NCBI GenBank assembly: GCA_903944255.1
Contig: CAJARE010000210.1
Location: 1 to 19,475, forward strand
Direction of reading: 5' to 3'
Source: an uncultured beta proteobacterium
GTDB taxonomy: Bacteria > Pseudomonadota > Gammaproteobacteria > Burkholderiales > Burkholderiaceae
DNA: 19,475 bases
Each line of letters begins with the position of its first letter. Position 1 is the stretch's first letter. Shown here piece after piece: positions 1 to 8,900 of this stretch. The translations under genes were made by a program, and so were the position numbers. The notes below the pieces were generated by a model. That model searched no databases. It saw only the letters and a list, made by a program, of their open reading frames with translations, and was not told the DNA's origin.

Positions 1-1
1 C

Positions 2-39
2 TTCTTGAGAGTTATTGAGCAGTCTAGAGGGTTGTTGAG
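2..39. repeat. Phased TTnTTGAG repeats left of integrase 1
   Basis: Three copies of an octamer of the form TTnTTGAG lie at 2-9, 12-19 and 32-39, spaced 10 and 20 bases apart, so they fall on the same face of the helix. A related TTCTTGAAG follows the second copy of the 23-bp repeat, at about 2193. Short phased repeats next to an integrase gene are typical of arm-type integrase or excisionase binding sites. That role is inferred; the repeats themselves are plain. They may continue to the left of the window. Confidence 0.4.
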
Positions 40-65
40 TAATCAAAATCCAATATAGGGTGGGG

Positions 66-88
66 AAAAATGGGCAATAAGTACCCTT
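66..88 (+). repeat. 23-bp perfect direct repeat, left copy
   Basis: This 23-base sequence (core GGGCAATAAGTACCC, partly dyad) recurs without mismatch at 2171-2193. The copies bracket the integrase and the following gene. Each is followed within one base by a -35-like TTGA sequence (TTGACT here, TTGAAG at the other). They could be attachment-site copies of a very small element, or operators upstream of integrase and alpA. The sequence alone does not decide. Confidence 0.75.
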
Positions 89-200
89 TTGACTGTGCCT
101 AAATAATTCAAAAAGTTACCTTAGAGACCTATAGGTTTCACCGCTAATCACGCATTTTGTGTGGTGAATGTGGGGAGCCATAAACCTTAAAGGAGCTTGT

Positions 201-1418
201 GTGAAAACAGTATTTACAGATGCATTTATCAAAAATATTAAGCAGTCTGGGCGTTATACCGATGCTGCTACTACTGGACTTAACCTAAATGTTAAGGGCA
301 AAGGGGGTGGGTATTGGGTATTTAGATACCTCTTTGGGGGGAAACGTTTAGACCTATCTCTTGGTGCATATCCCTCAATCAGCCTTAAAGAGGCTCGAAA
401 AAGAGCAATTACTTTAAGGAGTGAACTTTTACAGGGAAGCAAGCCTAAAGCCTACTGGAGAGCTGAAACAGCCTCAAAAGAGCTTAATCAACCGCTGTTC
501 AAGGATTATGCAAAGGAATGCATTGAAGCCAAGAAAGCTGAATGGCAGAATTCAAAGCATATAGATCAATGGTTCAATACTATTGATACCTATGCCAATC
601 CAATCATAGGTAAAAAATTCATAGATGAGATTGATACGCAAGACATCTTAGATATCTTGACACCAATTTGGTACAAAAAGACCGAAACCGCATCTCGCCT
701 TCGTGGGCGAATTGAATGGATCCTTGCATCAGCGACCACTAGAAAATTAAGAAGCGGTTTAAACCCAGCAACTTGGAAGGGTCATCTTGAAACAATACTT
801 CCAAAGCCAACAAGAATTACACCAGTTAAGCACCACCCTGCTTTACCCTACAAGGAAATACCAATCTTCCTAAATATCCTAAGAGAGAAAGATGGTGTAG
901 CAGCATTAGCACTTGAGTTCTTAATTCTTAATGCCAATCGTTCTGGCGAAGTTCTCAATGGTCTGAGTAGTGAAATATCAGAAGATGGATTATGGGTTAT
1001 TCCAGCAGGCAGAATGAAAGCCAAACGTGAACACAGAATTCCGCTAGGAAAACGTTCTTCTGAAATTCTGGCTATAGCCAAATCTCTAGACCCAAATAGC
1101 AAATACTTGTTTTCAAGAGATGGTGAACCACTATCAAATATGGCAATGGCAATGATGCTTAGAAAAATTAACCCTGAAATTACCGTGCATGGCTTCAGAT
1201 CCTGTTTTAGAGATTGGGTATCTGAAGAGACGACTCATAGTCCAGAAGTCGCTGAAAAGGCACTTGCTCATGCTGTCGCCAATCAAGTAGAGGCTGCCTA
1301 CAGACGTGGAGACCTGCTTGAGCATCGCAAAAGGCTAATGAAAGACTGGGAAGATTATTGTCTGACAGGATCGTGGGGCAATGTAATTCAATTGGAAGCT
1401 GAGCGTAAGGCAGCTTAA
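201..1418 (+). CDS. P4-type tyrosine recombinase (integrase 1)
   Basis: This is a site-specific tyrosine recombinase of the P4/CP4-57 type. The N-terminal arm-binding region (DUF4102-like) covers about residues 5-80, the SAM-like core-binding domain about 95-195 and the catalytic domain about 215-395. The catalytic residues are visible: Arg247 (in ANRSGEVL), His330 and Arg333 (HGFRSCFRDW), His357 (LAHAV) and nucleophile Tyr367 (EAAYRRGD). I place the start at GTG 201, which has AAAGGAG five bases upstream. The in-frame ATG at 168 would add 11 residues but has no good ribosome-binding site. The C-terminal half is clearly homologous to the integrase at 17993-19204; both contain KTETASRLRGRIE. 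Integration and excision of the left-hand module is the likely job. It appears full length and intact. Confidence 0.93.
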   Translation: MKTVFTDAFIKNIKQSGRYTDAATTGLNLNVKGKGGGYWVFRYLFGGKRLDLSLGAYPSISLKEARKRAITLRSELLQGSKPKAYWRAETASKELNQPLFKDYAKECIEAKKAEWQNSKHIDQWFNTIDTYANPIIGKKFIDEIDTQDILDILTPIWYKKTETASRLRGRIEWILASATTRKLRSGLNPATWKGHLETILPKPTRITPVKHHPALPYKEIPIFLNILREKDGVAALALEFLILNANRSGEVLNGLSSEISEDGLWVIPAGRMKAKREHRIPLGKRSSEILAIAKSLDPNSKYLFSRDGEPLSNMAMAMMLRKINPEITVHGFRSCFRDWVSEETTHSPEVAEKALAHAVANQVEAAYRRGDLLEHRKRLMKDWEDYCLTGSWGNVIQLEAERKAA

Positions 1419-1427
1419 ACTATCAAA

Positions 1428-1486
1428 ACACCCTAGCCTGACGAGGCGAAAAAGAATTTCTGCATTCTCTGGGTGTATTTTTTTTT
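1428..1486 (+). terminator. Rho-independent terminator after integrase 1
   Basis: An outer stem pairs ACACCC (1428-1433) with GGGTGT (1471-1476) and is followed by A plus nine T. A small inner hairpin (GCCT-GACG-AGGC, 1436-1447) sits inside the long loop. The T run and position just after the stop codon support a terminator, but the loop is longer than usual, so the structure could also be a conserved leader of the next gene. Confidence 0.55.
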
Positions 1487-1510
1487 GCAGGATATCTGCA
1501 GGAGATATTC

Positions 1511-2185
1511 ATGGGCGGTGTATTTCGTATGGCGGGCAAGGAACACATTCCTACTCCCAAAATTATTCATGAAACAAAACAAGTGATATTGAAGAACTTT
1601 GATCTTCCGCAACTTCAGTACGACTACAACCGCTTTCTATTCCTAGTGAATAAATACCATTTAAGGCATGGGGTTGAGCAAAAACTGGGCGATCTAATTT
1701 GCGATTATTGCGAGATCCTTCTCAAATTTATTGATGACTATCCTTGGGAAAACCCAAATATTGATACTTCAATGAAAGAAGTAGTGGAAAAATTTAGGAT
1801 TGATTCTGACGAAGCAAAGCTTAATTTCGTTAAATATGAAGCCTCAAATCAAGTACCTTGGAGGCTGAATATTATCGTTACCTTTTCCTTTGATGGGGTG
1901 CTTCATTTCTTAAAGCAATACATGCTCCTGATCCATTCATTTAACCCTGGCGAGAAATTGCCAAATAACCCTACCGATTGGGAAAGAAAAAGTTTGTGCA
2001 TTGAACTTATCAAAGAGCATAAGAAAATCAACGGTCAGGCAGCATTCCCAAGGCATAAGGTTATAGCAAGAATTATGGAGAGTAATGGCTACAGCCTTCC
2101 CAGAAAAACTTATGGTGACTGGGTTAGGCAATACAAAGAAGGGACTGTTAATCATCTTATCCAAGATAGAAAAAATGGGCAATAA
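1511..2185 (+). CDS. Unknown protein between integrase and AlpA
   Basis: A 224-residue soluble protein that I do not recognise. The start at ATG 1511 is supported by AGGAG about six bases upstream. There are no signal peptide or membrane segments. Residues about 165-220 are basic and helix-rich (HKKINGQAAFPRH, ARIMESNGYSLPRKTYGDW) and look like a helix-turn-helix or similar DNA-contacting tail, which would suit an excision or regulatory partner of the integrase. The stop codon lies inside the right copy of the 23-bp repeat. The second element has an unrelated-looking unknown gene in the same slot (17502-17993), so the position is conserved even though the protein is not. The function is unknown. 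Confidence 0.8.
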   Translation: MGGVFRMAGKEHIPTPKIIHETKQVILKNFDLPQLQYDYNRFLFLVNKYHLRHGVEQKLGDLICDYCEILLKFIDDYPWENPNIDTSMKEVVEKFRIDSDEAKLNFVKYEASNQVPWRLNIIVTFSFDGVLHFLKQYMLLIHSFNPGEKLPNNPTDWERKSLCIELIKEHKKINGQAAFPRHKVIARIMESNGYSLPRKTYGDWVRQYKEGTVNHLIQDRKNGQ

Positions 2186-2193
2186 GTACCCTT
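2171..2193 (+). repeat. 23-bp perfect direct repeat, right copy
   Basis: This is identical to 66-88. It overlaps the last five codons and stop of the 224-residue gene and lies 72 bases before the alpA start. A -35-like TTGAAG (2195-2200) follows, as TTGACT follows the left copy. Confidence 0.75.
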
Positions 2194-2265
2194 CTTGAAG
2201 GACAAATAAACACCTATAAATCATCATAAACACATCTTCTATTTTTTAAGAAAGGATGTGCGAAG

Positions 2266-2472
2266 ATGAACAATACTGAACATGTAATGGAATCTGATGA
2301 CCAGCTTTTGCGGATCAGGGATGTATCAAAATTAACAACCCTCTCTAAGTCATCAATCAATCTATGGATAGCTCAAGGGCGATTTCCAAAGCCTATAACA
2401 CTCTCTAAAACAGTCAAAGTCTGGCATCTTAAAGATGTCCGAAATTGGGCTGAGAGCATGAAAAATCAATGA
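2266..2472 (+). CDS. alpA: AlpA-like phage regulator (element 1)
   Basis: A 68-residue DNA-binding protein of the AlpA family (PF05930), which has a MerR-like winged helix-turn-helix. The diagnostic pattern is visible: LLRIRDVSKLTTLSKSSINLW, GRFPKPITLS and a closing VKVWHLKDVRNW. AlpA proteins act as excisionase-like activators of integrase or regulators of satellite and prophage excision. The start at ATG 2266 has AAGGA about ten bases upstream. A second ATG at 2287 is possible but less well placed. It is followed by a hairpin and then by the vapE gene on the same strand, matching the integrase-unknown-AlpA-replication order of satellites. Confidence 0.9.
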   Translation: MNNTEHVMESDDQLLRIRDVSKLTTLSKSSINLWIAQGRFPKPITLSKTVKVWHLKDVRNWAESMKNQ

Positions 2473-2477
2473 GAAAG

Positions 2478-2507
2478 AAAAAAGCCCCGCTGCAAACGAG
2501 GCTTTTA
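2478..2507 (+). terminator. Hairpin between alpA and vapE
   Basis: AAAAGCC (2480-2486) pairs with GGCTTTT (2500-2506). An inner CG pair extends the stem past one mismatch, and four T close the 3' side. It begins within ten bases of the alpA stop. It could terminate alpA transcripts or attenuate read-through into vapE. The T run is short, so efficiency is uncertain. Confidence 0.55.
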
Positions 2508-2524
2508 ACTACGGAAAAACTAAT

Positions 2525-3835
2525 ATGACAACTGATAATTTACTACCGCAGCTTCAAACAGTCAACACTACAGAATCAGCTAAAAACAAGAAAGATATGG
2601 CCAAGGTCAAGCAAGATGCCTCGGCTACTATTACCTCGGTAACCAAAGCTATTGGCAGATTTGAGTCCATTGGAATTGAAATTAGATTTGATGAATTCAG
2701 AGATGAAATTATGTTTTCTGAATTAGGGAAGAATCAATGGAGATCATTTCGTGACGAAGACTATACCGAATTGCGGATAAAACTAGAGAACTTAGGCCTT
2801 AAAAGGGTGGGACGTGAACTTATAAGAGATGCGGTCTTTTATATAGCCAAGGATCATAAGTTTGATTCAGCCATAGAATGGTTAACAAAAGTGGTTCCAT
2901 CGTGGGATTTCGAGTCAAGAATAGATACATTCCTCACGGTGTACTTCGGTGTTGCTGACAGCGAATACACAAGGGCTGTTTCACGCTACCTATGGTCTGC
3001 CCTTGCAGGGCGGGTATTACATCCCGCTATAAAGGCTGATATGGTTCCAATATTAGTTGGCAGCCAAGGGGCTGGAAAGTCTACTGGCGTGGCAGCCATC
3101 TGCCCTCACCCTGATTTTTTTACTGAAATTAGCCTAAATGAAAAAGAAGATGATCTAGCTAGAAAAATGCGTGGTCGGCTACTAGGAGAAATTAGTGAAT
3201 TGCGAGGTTTAAATACCAGAGATATAGAAACCATTAAAGCATTTGTAACCAGAACCCATGAAATCTGGACGCCAAAATTTAAAGAGTTTTCCACGACATT
3301 CCCACGCAGGATTGTACTTATCGGCACAACCAATCAAGAGGAGTTCTTGGCAGACCAAACTGGCAACAGACGCTGGCTACCTGTAACGGTTGGCAAAGTA
3401 AATGTGGCAAAGATCAGAGAAGACCATCTGCAGCTATGGGCAGAGGCCAGAGATACCTTTACGGGAGTGCAATGGGAAGATGCCGAAAGATTAGCGAAAG
3501 AAAACCAAAGCAACCATTTGATTATTGATGCTTGGTTTGAGGTTGTTCAAGAGTGGCTTACCAATAAAAACCTCATTCCTCAATACGGTACGGAAATTAA
3601 CTGCGAGGGGTTTGTGACAACAAACCAAATCCTGCTTGACGTGATTGAGCTGGATAAAAAGGGTATTCATGCGGGCCACCAAATGCGAGTAGCAAAGATT
3701 CTGAATAGCCTTGGCTTCGTAAAGCGGTCAAAAAGAGTAGATGGAAAATCTAAAAATGTATTCGTTCATAAGAGTATTGCTGATACTGTCAATACTATGA
3801 CGATAGCAGCTGATGAGGAGGAATTGCCCTACTAA
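2525..3835 (+). CDS. VapE-like replication ATPase/helicase
   Basis: A 436-residue protein of the virulence-associated E family (PF05272), the P-loop NTPase/helicase found in satellites and prophages, where it serves the element's replication. Walker A is GSQGAGKST (residues 179-187). A Walker-B-like GRLLGEISEL lies at 217-226 with acidic Glu222. Asn270 (in IGTTN) is a likely sensor, and GNRRWLPV (280-287) carries the arginine motif typical of the family. The first 100 residues are variable and charged, and no primase domain is visible. The C-terminal part (about 350-420) looks like a winged-helix region. The start at ATG 2525 has only a weak site (ACGGA); ATG 2597 is an alternative. It is the last gene of the first module that I recognise. 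Confidence 0.9.
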   Translation: MTTDNLLPQLQTVNTTESAKNKKDMAKVKQDASATITSVTKAIGRFESIGIEIRFDEFRDEIMFSELGKNQWRSFRDEDYTELRIKLENLGLKRVGRELIRDAVFYIAKDHKFDSAIEWLTKVVPSWDFESRIDTFLTVYFGVADSEYTRAVSRYLWSALAGRVLHPAIKADMVPILVGSQGAGKSTGVAAICPHPDFFTEISLNEKEDDLARKMRGRLLGEISELRGLNTRDIETIKAFVTRTHEIWTPKFKEFSTTFPRRIVLIGTTNQEEFLADQTGNRRWLPVTVGKVNVAKIREDHLQLWAEARDTFTGVQWEDAERLAKENQSNHLIIDAWFEVVQEWLTNKNLIPQYGTEINCEGFVTTNQILLDVIELDKKGIHAGHQMRVAKILNSLGFVKRSKRVDGKSKNVFVHKSIADTVNTMTIAADEEELPY

Positions 3836-4129
3836 GCCTGCTGGCATCTGCTACTCCAGCCGTTGACGATACTGCTGATACCTTTTTCTTAAAAAACTAT
3901 AAAGTTAGCAATTGTGTAGATCCCGAAGGAAATAATAGTGCATAGGTATTGGCGGTGTCATCACCACTTTTTAGACTCATGAGATGGCTTTCCATTCATT
4001 CATCTACTAGTGGGTACAAATAGAGAACATGGCAACCCTGAACATATAGGGTGTATTTTTAAGCATCCATAGGCTAGCGTTTTAGCCTGCAAAGATATGT
4101 CCAAAAATGGCTAAACATCGTAATAAAGA
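3836..4129. other. Gene-free spacer after vapE
   Basis: No convincing gene is seen. A weak hairpin (ACCCT about 4035-4039 with AGGGT about 4048-4052, followed by GTATTTTT) could end the vapE transcript. A second hairpin, AGGCTA (4071-4076) with TAGCCT (4083-4088), has no T run. This stretch may contain the unrecognised right border of the first module. Confidence 0.4.
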
Positions 4130-4366
4130 CTACCTCTTAGCTTCAATCATTCCAAGGCTAATTGCCAGCTGCTTTAGTAGATTAATGTAAGTATTGGTCT
4201 CCACAGATCGTTGACGTTCTTCTTTGGTACAGCCCTTGCCCTGGTAGTTCCAATGGTCAGACCCCTTTGGAGAAAGTCCCCCATGCAAAGAGCATCTAGA
4301 CCGTCCAAGCAAGGCATGCTTCTTACAATGGGCATCCTTACCCCTGAGCTTAGCTCCACACAACAT
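4130..4366 (-). CDS. Small HGG-motif Cys/His protein
   Basis: A 78-residue basic protein read from ATG 4366. The front half has a CCCH pattern that could bind zinc: Cys3, Cys14, Cys25 and His28, ending in LHGGLSPKGSDHW. It resembles the many uncharacterised accessory-region proteins with CGAKTRxGxPC...RCxxHGGxSxGP, whose function is unknown. A longer reading from a TTG at 4414 exists, but its extra residues do not look coding. The neighbouring upstream frame (4350-4499) overlaps it by 17 bases. The pair is either two coupled genes or one gene split by a +1 shift. No strong ribosome-binding site precedes ATG 4366. Confidence 0.6.
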   Translation of the reverse strand: MLCGAKLRGKDAHCKKHALLGRSRCSLHGGLSPKGSDHWNYQGKGCTKEERQRSVETNTYINLLKQLAISLGMIEAKR

Positions 4367-4499
4367 TCTTTGGTCTCTTGGGAGGGTTAGCCAGCTCTTG
4401 AAAATACTGCCCAATCTGTTCTCTAGTGAGATATTTCGGATTTTTGGGTAGAGCTTTGATCCGCTCTTGGATTTGCTCTCTGGTGAGGTAAGTTGGCAT
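4350..4499 (-). CDS. 49-residue ORF with two YLTREQI repeats
   Basis: A 49-residue frame starting at ATG 4499 with GGAAG upstream at suitable spacing. It contains two copies of a 19-residue unit beginning YLTREQI and ending in PK (residues 4-22 and 23-41). The copies differ mainly at third codon positions (TACCTCACCAGAGAG against TATCTCACTAGAGAA), which points to real translation. It runs into the HGG protein frame with a 17-base overlap. It may be the N-terminal part of that protein separated by a frameshift, or a small upstream gene coupled to it. Its function is unknown. Confidence 0.5.
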   Translation of the reverse strand: MPTYLTREQIQERIKALPKNPKYLTREQIGQYFQELANPPKRPKNVVWS

Positions 4500-4612
4500 A
4501 AATGTCTTCCGAAAGTTGCTACAGTGTCAATTTTAAGCGACTATTACAGTATTGGTAAGGTTGCAAGAAATATGTTTACCTTAACTTTTGATCAATTTAA
4601 TTACTAATTCAG

Positions 4613-5944
4613 ATGCGCTCAATTGAAATTAAATGTAACAGTAAAACATATTCTTCAATTGCAGAATTAGCCCATGCATTTTCATTAAATACCTCTTCCA
4701 TTGGAAGAAGATTGAGGGATGGCTGGACACCAGAAGAAGCAGTAGGATTGGCGCACCGTAAGAGAAAAGGTCATGGTAATAAAGTTGTAATTAATGGTGT
4801 CTCATACCCCACAATTAAAGAAGCCTGTGAAGCATTAAAGCTTGATCCAAGCACAATCAGAGCAAGAATTCAAAGGGGCTACTCTATTGAAGATGCTTTT
4901 GAAGGAAACCTTCATCCTCGCTGTAGTCCTGCTGCTAAATCGATCCAATTTAATGGTTTAACCTACCCGTCAATTGAAAGCCTTGCTCAGAAGTTTGGTA
5001 CTAAAGCCTCCATCCTCCAAAGAAGAATAAAACGGGGCTGGACAACTGAGGAAGCCTTAGGAGTCAGTCCTGCTCCACCTCGATTCAGAAATTTTGAGGG
5101 TCATGCTAGAAAGACCAACTGGAAAACAACTCGACAAACTATCTCAGGGATAGAGCCTATTCCTGATACTGGTGGATATAAGTTGTACTTAGTCACCAAT
5201 ACAGTGAACTCCAAGGAATATGTAGGAATTACCATCGGCACTATTGATAAGAGATTGCGATCCCACTTTGCAGCAGCTAGAAGAGGTAGAAAAAGCTCTC
5301 TATACAACGCTATTAGAAAGTATGGTGAAGATGCTTTTAAGGTTCACCTAATTCGATCTGATGCTAAATCCTTTGATGAACTCCAGAATCAAGAAATTAT
5401 TGAGATTGCCAATAGGAACTCTATCAAGATGGGGTACAACACCGCCATTGGTGGGGCTTTAGGTACATCAAAAGAGATAACCATAGACGGCAAAAGGTTC
5501 CCCAGTAGATCTCAGGCTGCCGAGTACTATGGCATTGATGTCGAAGTTTTCAATATGAGAATAAATCGGCTGAGATGGTCACCCGAAGAGTCTGCAGGAT
5601 TAGTTGAGAAAAATTGGTTGGGTAAAGAGATACCAGTGGTACTTTCTGGTATTCAATACACAAGCATAAGCGATGCAGCTAAGGCGCTAAGGAAGGACTA
5701 CAAGCTAGTCCATGAAAGATTTAAGTCAAAAGGCTGGTCTTTAGAGCAAGCCTTTGATATTGCTCCGCCTCCTCAAACTAAAAAGTTTACTGGGGTCAGT
5801 ATTGACGTGAATGGCAAAACCTATAAATCAATTGCAGAAGCAGCAAAAGATCTCGGTATACCTAGTGAGCCATTCAGGCTAAGAATTAAAGCCGGAATGA
5901 GTCCAGATGAAGCCGCACTTAGAGTCAGACAAAAAAAGACTTAA
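4613..5944 (+). CDS. GIY-YIG endonuclease with six DNA-binding repeats
   Basis: A 443-residue homing-endonuclease-like protein. The catalytic GIY-YIG domain occupies about residues 186-282. Compared with I-TevI it keeps Tyr203 (EYVGIT), Arg214 (DKRLRSHF), Glu261 (QNQEIIEIA) and Asn276 (GYNTAIGG), while the GIY strand reads KLYLVTN. Six units of about 40 residues resembling NUMOD1-type helix-turn-helix repeats (NGxxYxSIxEAAxxL...RIKxGWSxEEA) lie at about 7-47, 58-98, 111-151, 289-331, 342-384 and 397-438, three on each side. I-TevI-type enzymes instead have the nuclease first and the DNA-binding part after it. ATG 4613 lacks a clear ribosome-binding site. No intron or split host gene is evident around it, so it is free-standing. 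It appears intact. Confidence 0.88.
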   Translation: MRSIEIKCNSKTYSSIAELAHAFSLNTSSIGRRLRDGWTPEEAVGLAHRKRKGHGNKVVINGVSYPTIKEACEALKLDPSTIRARIQRGYSIEDAFEGNLHPRCSPAAKSIQFNGLTYPSIESLAQKFGTKASILQRRIKRGWTTEEALGVSPAPPRFRNFEGHARKTNWKTTRQTISGIEPIPDTGGYKLYLVTNTVNSKEYVGITIGTIDKRLRSHFAAARRGRKSSLYNAIRKYGEDAFKVHLIRSDAKSFDELQNQEIIEIANRNSIKMGYNTAIGGALGTSKEITIDGKRFPSRSQAAEYYGIDVEVFNMRINRLRWSPEESAGLVEKNWLGKEIPVVLSGIQYTSISDAAKALRKDYKLVHERFKSKGWSLEQAFDIAPPPQTKKFTGVSIDVNGKTYKSIAEAAKDLGIPSEPFRLRIKAGMSPDEAALRVRQKKT

Positions 5945-5959
5945 GAGACACCTAAATTG

Positions 5960-8900
5960 CTACCCCAGATGCTCAATATATGGCATACCCTGGCCAATAA
6001 GGCCTGTTGAGTATTGAACGTTTTCCACTGATTCTGAAAAGCCAAAAAGAACCAGTTCACGAGAAGCCCCTCTTTGCTCTATGGCGCTGACCCAAGCATT
6101 AAAACCATCTGGGTCTGGCCCTCTTCCTAGGACATTGTTATAAAGTAAATTAACAAATTCGCCATTAGAGAGTGTGCCATAGGTATTTTTAAATTCATCA
6201 CTTCCTGTAAAGCCAGCAGCCAAGACAGTAATCCTATCGTATCCTTTATCAAGGACAGCTATCCAATCTCCCAGGCCTTGCCAATCAGGCTCTCGATTGA
6301 GTGCTGCTTTGTACATCCGATAAGCCATGCCAGCGTACTCGCCTTCTTTAACATCAAGGGCGATATTGCGGTCGGTAAATCTGAGGCGTTCGACATTGGT
6401 GAGGGTATCGGTACCGTCACGGTTGGCGGTGCTATCAGCTACCGTTGAATTAGAAGCGCCAAGAGTTAAGGCATAGCTACTAGAAGCGCCCGTGAAGACT
6501 GCTGTATCGATGCCAGCACCGCCATCGATAGTGTCATTGCCACGCATTCCTTCGAGATAATTAGTAATCGAATTTCCTAAAATAGTGTCACTAGAGTCTC
6601 CACCAAAAGCATTTTCGATGACTGTATTTGCGTCAATAAGAAAGGGACTGCCAGCAACAGTACTTATACTTCCTGAGCTGAGATCAAGGTATACACTAGA
6701 ACTGCATGCTGCACAGTTTATTGCATCGATACCACTTGAGTCTGAAAGTATGCCTCTTGCAGTTGAATCTCTATAAACTGATGAATATTCGTCTGTATAT
6801 ACGTATGTGTCATTGTTAGAGTCTGACTTACCAATGATATTTAAAGTCCAAGAATCAAAGGTTCCAAAGTCTCCTGAAGCATTGTCGGCAATATACAAAC
6901 CCCAGCTTCCGTATGAATTCTCACCCCAATTTAATACAGTATCGAATGTAAAGTGAATATCATCTTGACTAGATCCAAAGGCACTTAATGCATTTTGTTG
7001 TGGTCGCCACATTAAAAAACTAGAAGTTCCGCTTGGGGAAATCAACAAAACACTCAAATCTCCAATAAAAGAATGGGTAACGTTCAAAGTAACCTCTACT
7101 CTTTCTATATCCATATTTTGTGAGACATAAATTGAGTCAAAAGCTCCTGAAAGAGGGGATGCATCGGGAATTTGCACATTTACAGAATGAGTACTCTGAA
7201 TTTGCACTCTATTGGCAAAGGTATTGGGGACAGATGACCAAGTTTTGGCTAAATGTACAGCCGCTGTGGCGTCAACAAGCCCGAATCCTAGATTATGCGT
7301 AAGCGAATCATAATGTAATCCACCACCATTCCAATTTGAAGCTCCGTTGTACTCCCATGTGTTCGATGTATTGGATATTTTTCTTGCCGAATAGGCCAAT
7401 ATTTCCTGCACATCTCGGTATCCTAGGTTAGGGTTTGCCTCAAGCATTAAAGCAATAATTCCTGAAACTAATGGTGCAGAAAAAGATGTGCCAGCAGTAT
7501 AGATATAGTTATTAGCGCTATTACCAGAGGCGCCAACACGATCTGTTGTTAGAATATTACTAATCGGATCAGCTCCACCACCGCCTGGAGCCGCAATTAA
7601 AATAGATGCGCCAGGAGAACTATAACTTGTAGCATCACCAAAATAATCAGTCGCTGCAACTGTAATGATAAATTGACTATTTTGAAAATTGTGTAAGTTA
7701 GTGTCATCTCCCACAGTGAAGCTATTTCCAGCAGATTGAACTACAACTGTACCTAATCCATCTCTACCTGTAGAGGCTAAGTTAGCTAGCGCAGCACCAG
7801 CTGCAGAGAAATTGGGGGAGAGGAAATTATCATAAAACGCCCATGTAACTCCAGAAGTAAACCCATTTGCATACCCCCAGCTATCATTAATTACATCAAA
7901 ATTAGCAGCATATGAATATGCGTTAACAATGCCAGAGTTCATGCTAGCAAATGTAAGGGGGCTATAGATACTCACTAAACCCGCATCAAAGGCTACGCCT
8001 ACAATTCCTATTCCATTCATTTGTGCGGCAATAACTCCCGCAACCATAGTTCCATGATTATCGGTTGAATAAATGGGTGATCCACCTACCCCTAGATTAG
8101 ATGCATTTCGTCCAAAATTAGTAAGTAAGTTTCCTCGTAAATCTGGGTGTGTAGAGTCAATACCTTGATCAAAGACAGCTACTCTTACCCCCTGCCCAGA
8201 GTATTCTTGCCAAACTGGAAATACATTGATGCCTGTAGTCGGATATAAATACCACTGATAACCTAGATATGGATCCGTTGGACCACTAGCAAACGGAGAG
8301 TCGTTATCGAGAATGTATCCATAACCAATTGATGTACCCAGAGAAGCTCCAGATGGATTGCTTATCTGAGTTCGAAATATCTCAGTTGGTTCAAATAGAT
8401 CATCACCAAGAATTGAGACGGTAAAACTAGCTGTAGTTTGATTTGGGGCAAAGGTAACTGTAGTATTTCTTCCAAGATAGTCTAATCCTGCAGTTGCAGT
8501 TGATGAATAAGTAGCAATATCAACACTAACTCTATCTGGACTTACATTTGATAGGGTTAAAGTAAAAGTTAAATTAACTGCGCCCGAGTTACTTTCAGTA
8601 ACAGTGGCATTCCCTATCGATACTGTCGGTGTTTGCCATACGTTAATGGAATAAGTGCCTACAGCATCGTTACCATACTCTCTTGCTCCTAAATAATAAG
8701 TGCCTGATGCGGTGGGGGTATAGGTAATTAAGGAATTAATTCCCGAACCAGAATCATCATCGCTAGTAACCACTTCACCATAAGAATCGAGTAACTCTAA
8801 GTAAGGATCCACAAGTGTGGTGCCATTCATGCTAAAAGAATATGAAACTCCAGCAGTAAGGGATACACTATAGAGGTCTATATCCCCGTTGAAATCTATT

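Noticed and set aside
168..200. Upstream ATG start for integrase 1
   Set aside because: It has no ribosome-binding site, while GTG 201 has AAAGGAG at the right distance.
3817..3945. Protein-like frame overlapping and following the vapE stop
   Set aside because: It has no start codon or ribosome-binding site, and vapE already ends in a normal acidic tail. I cannot show that it is a lost C-terminal extension.
4367..4414. TTG start giving a 94-residue HGG protein
   Set aside because: The extra residues are the out-of-frame shadow of the 49-residue ORF. ATG 4366 directly precedes the conserved Cys motif.
6585..7302. Plus-strand frames of about 60 codons inside the subtilase gene
   Set aside because: They lie wholly antisense to a well-supported gene, and I recognise no motif in them.
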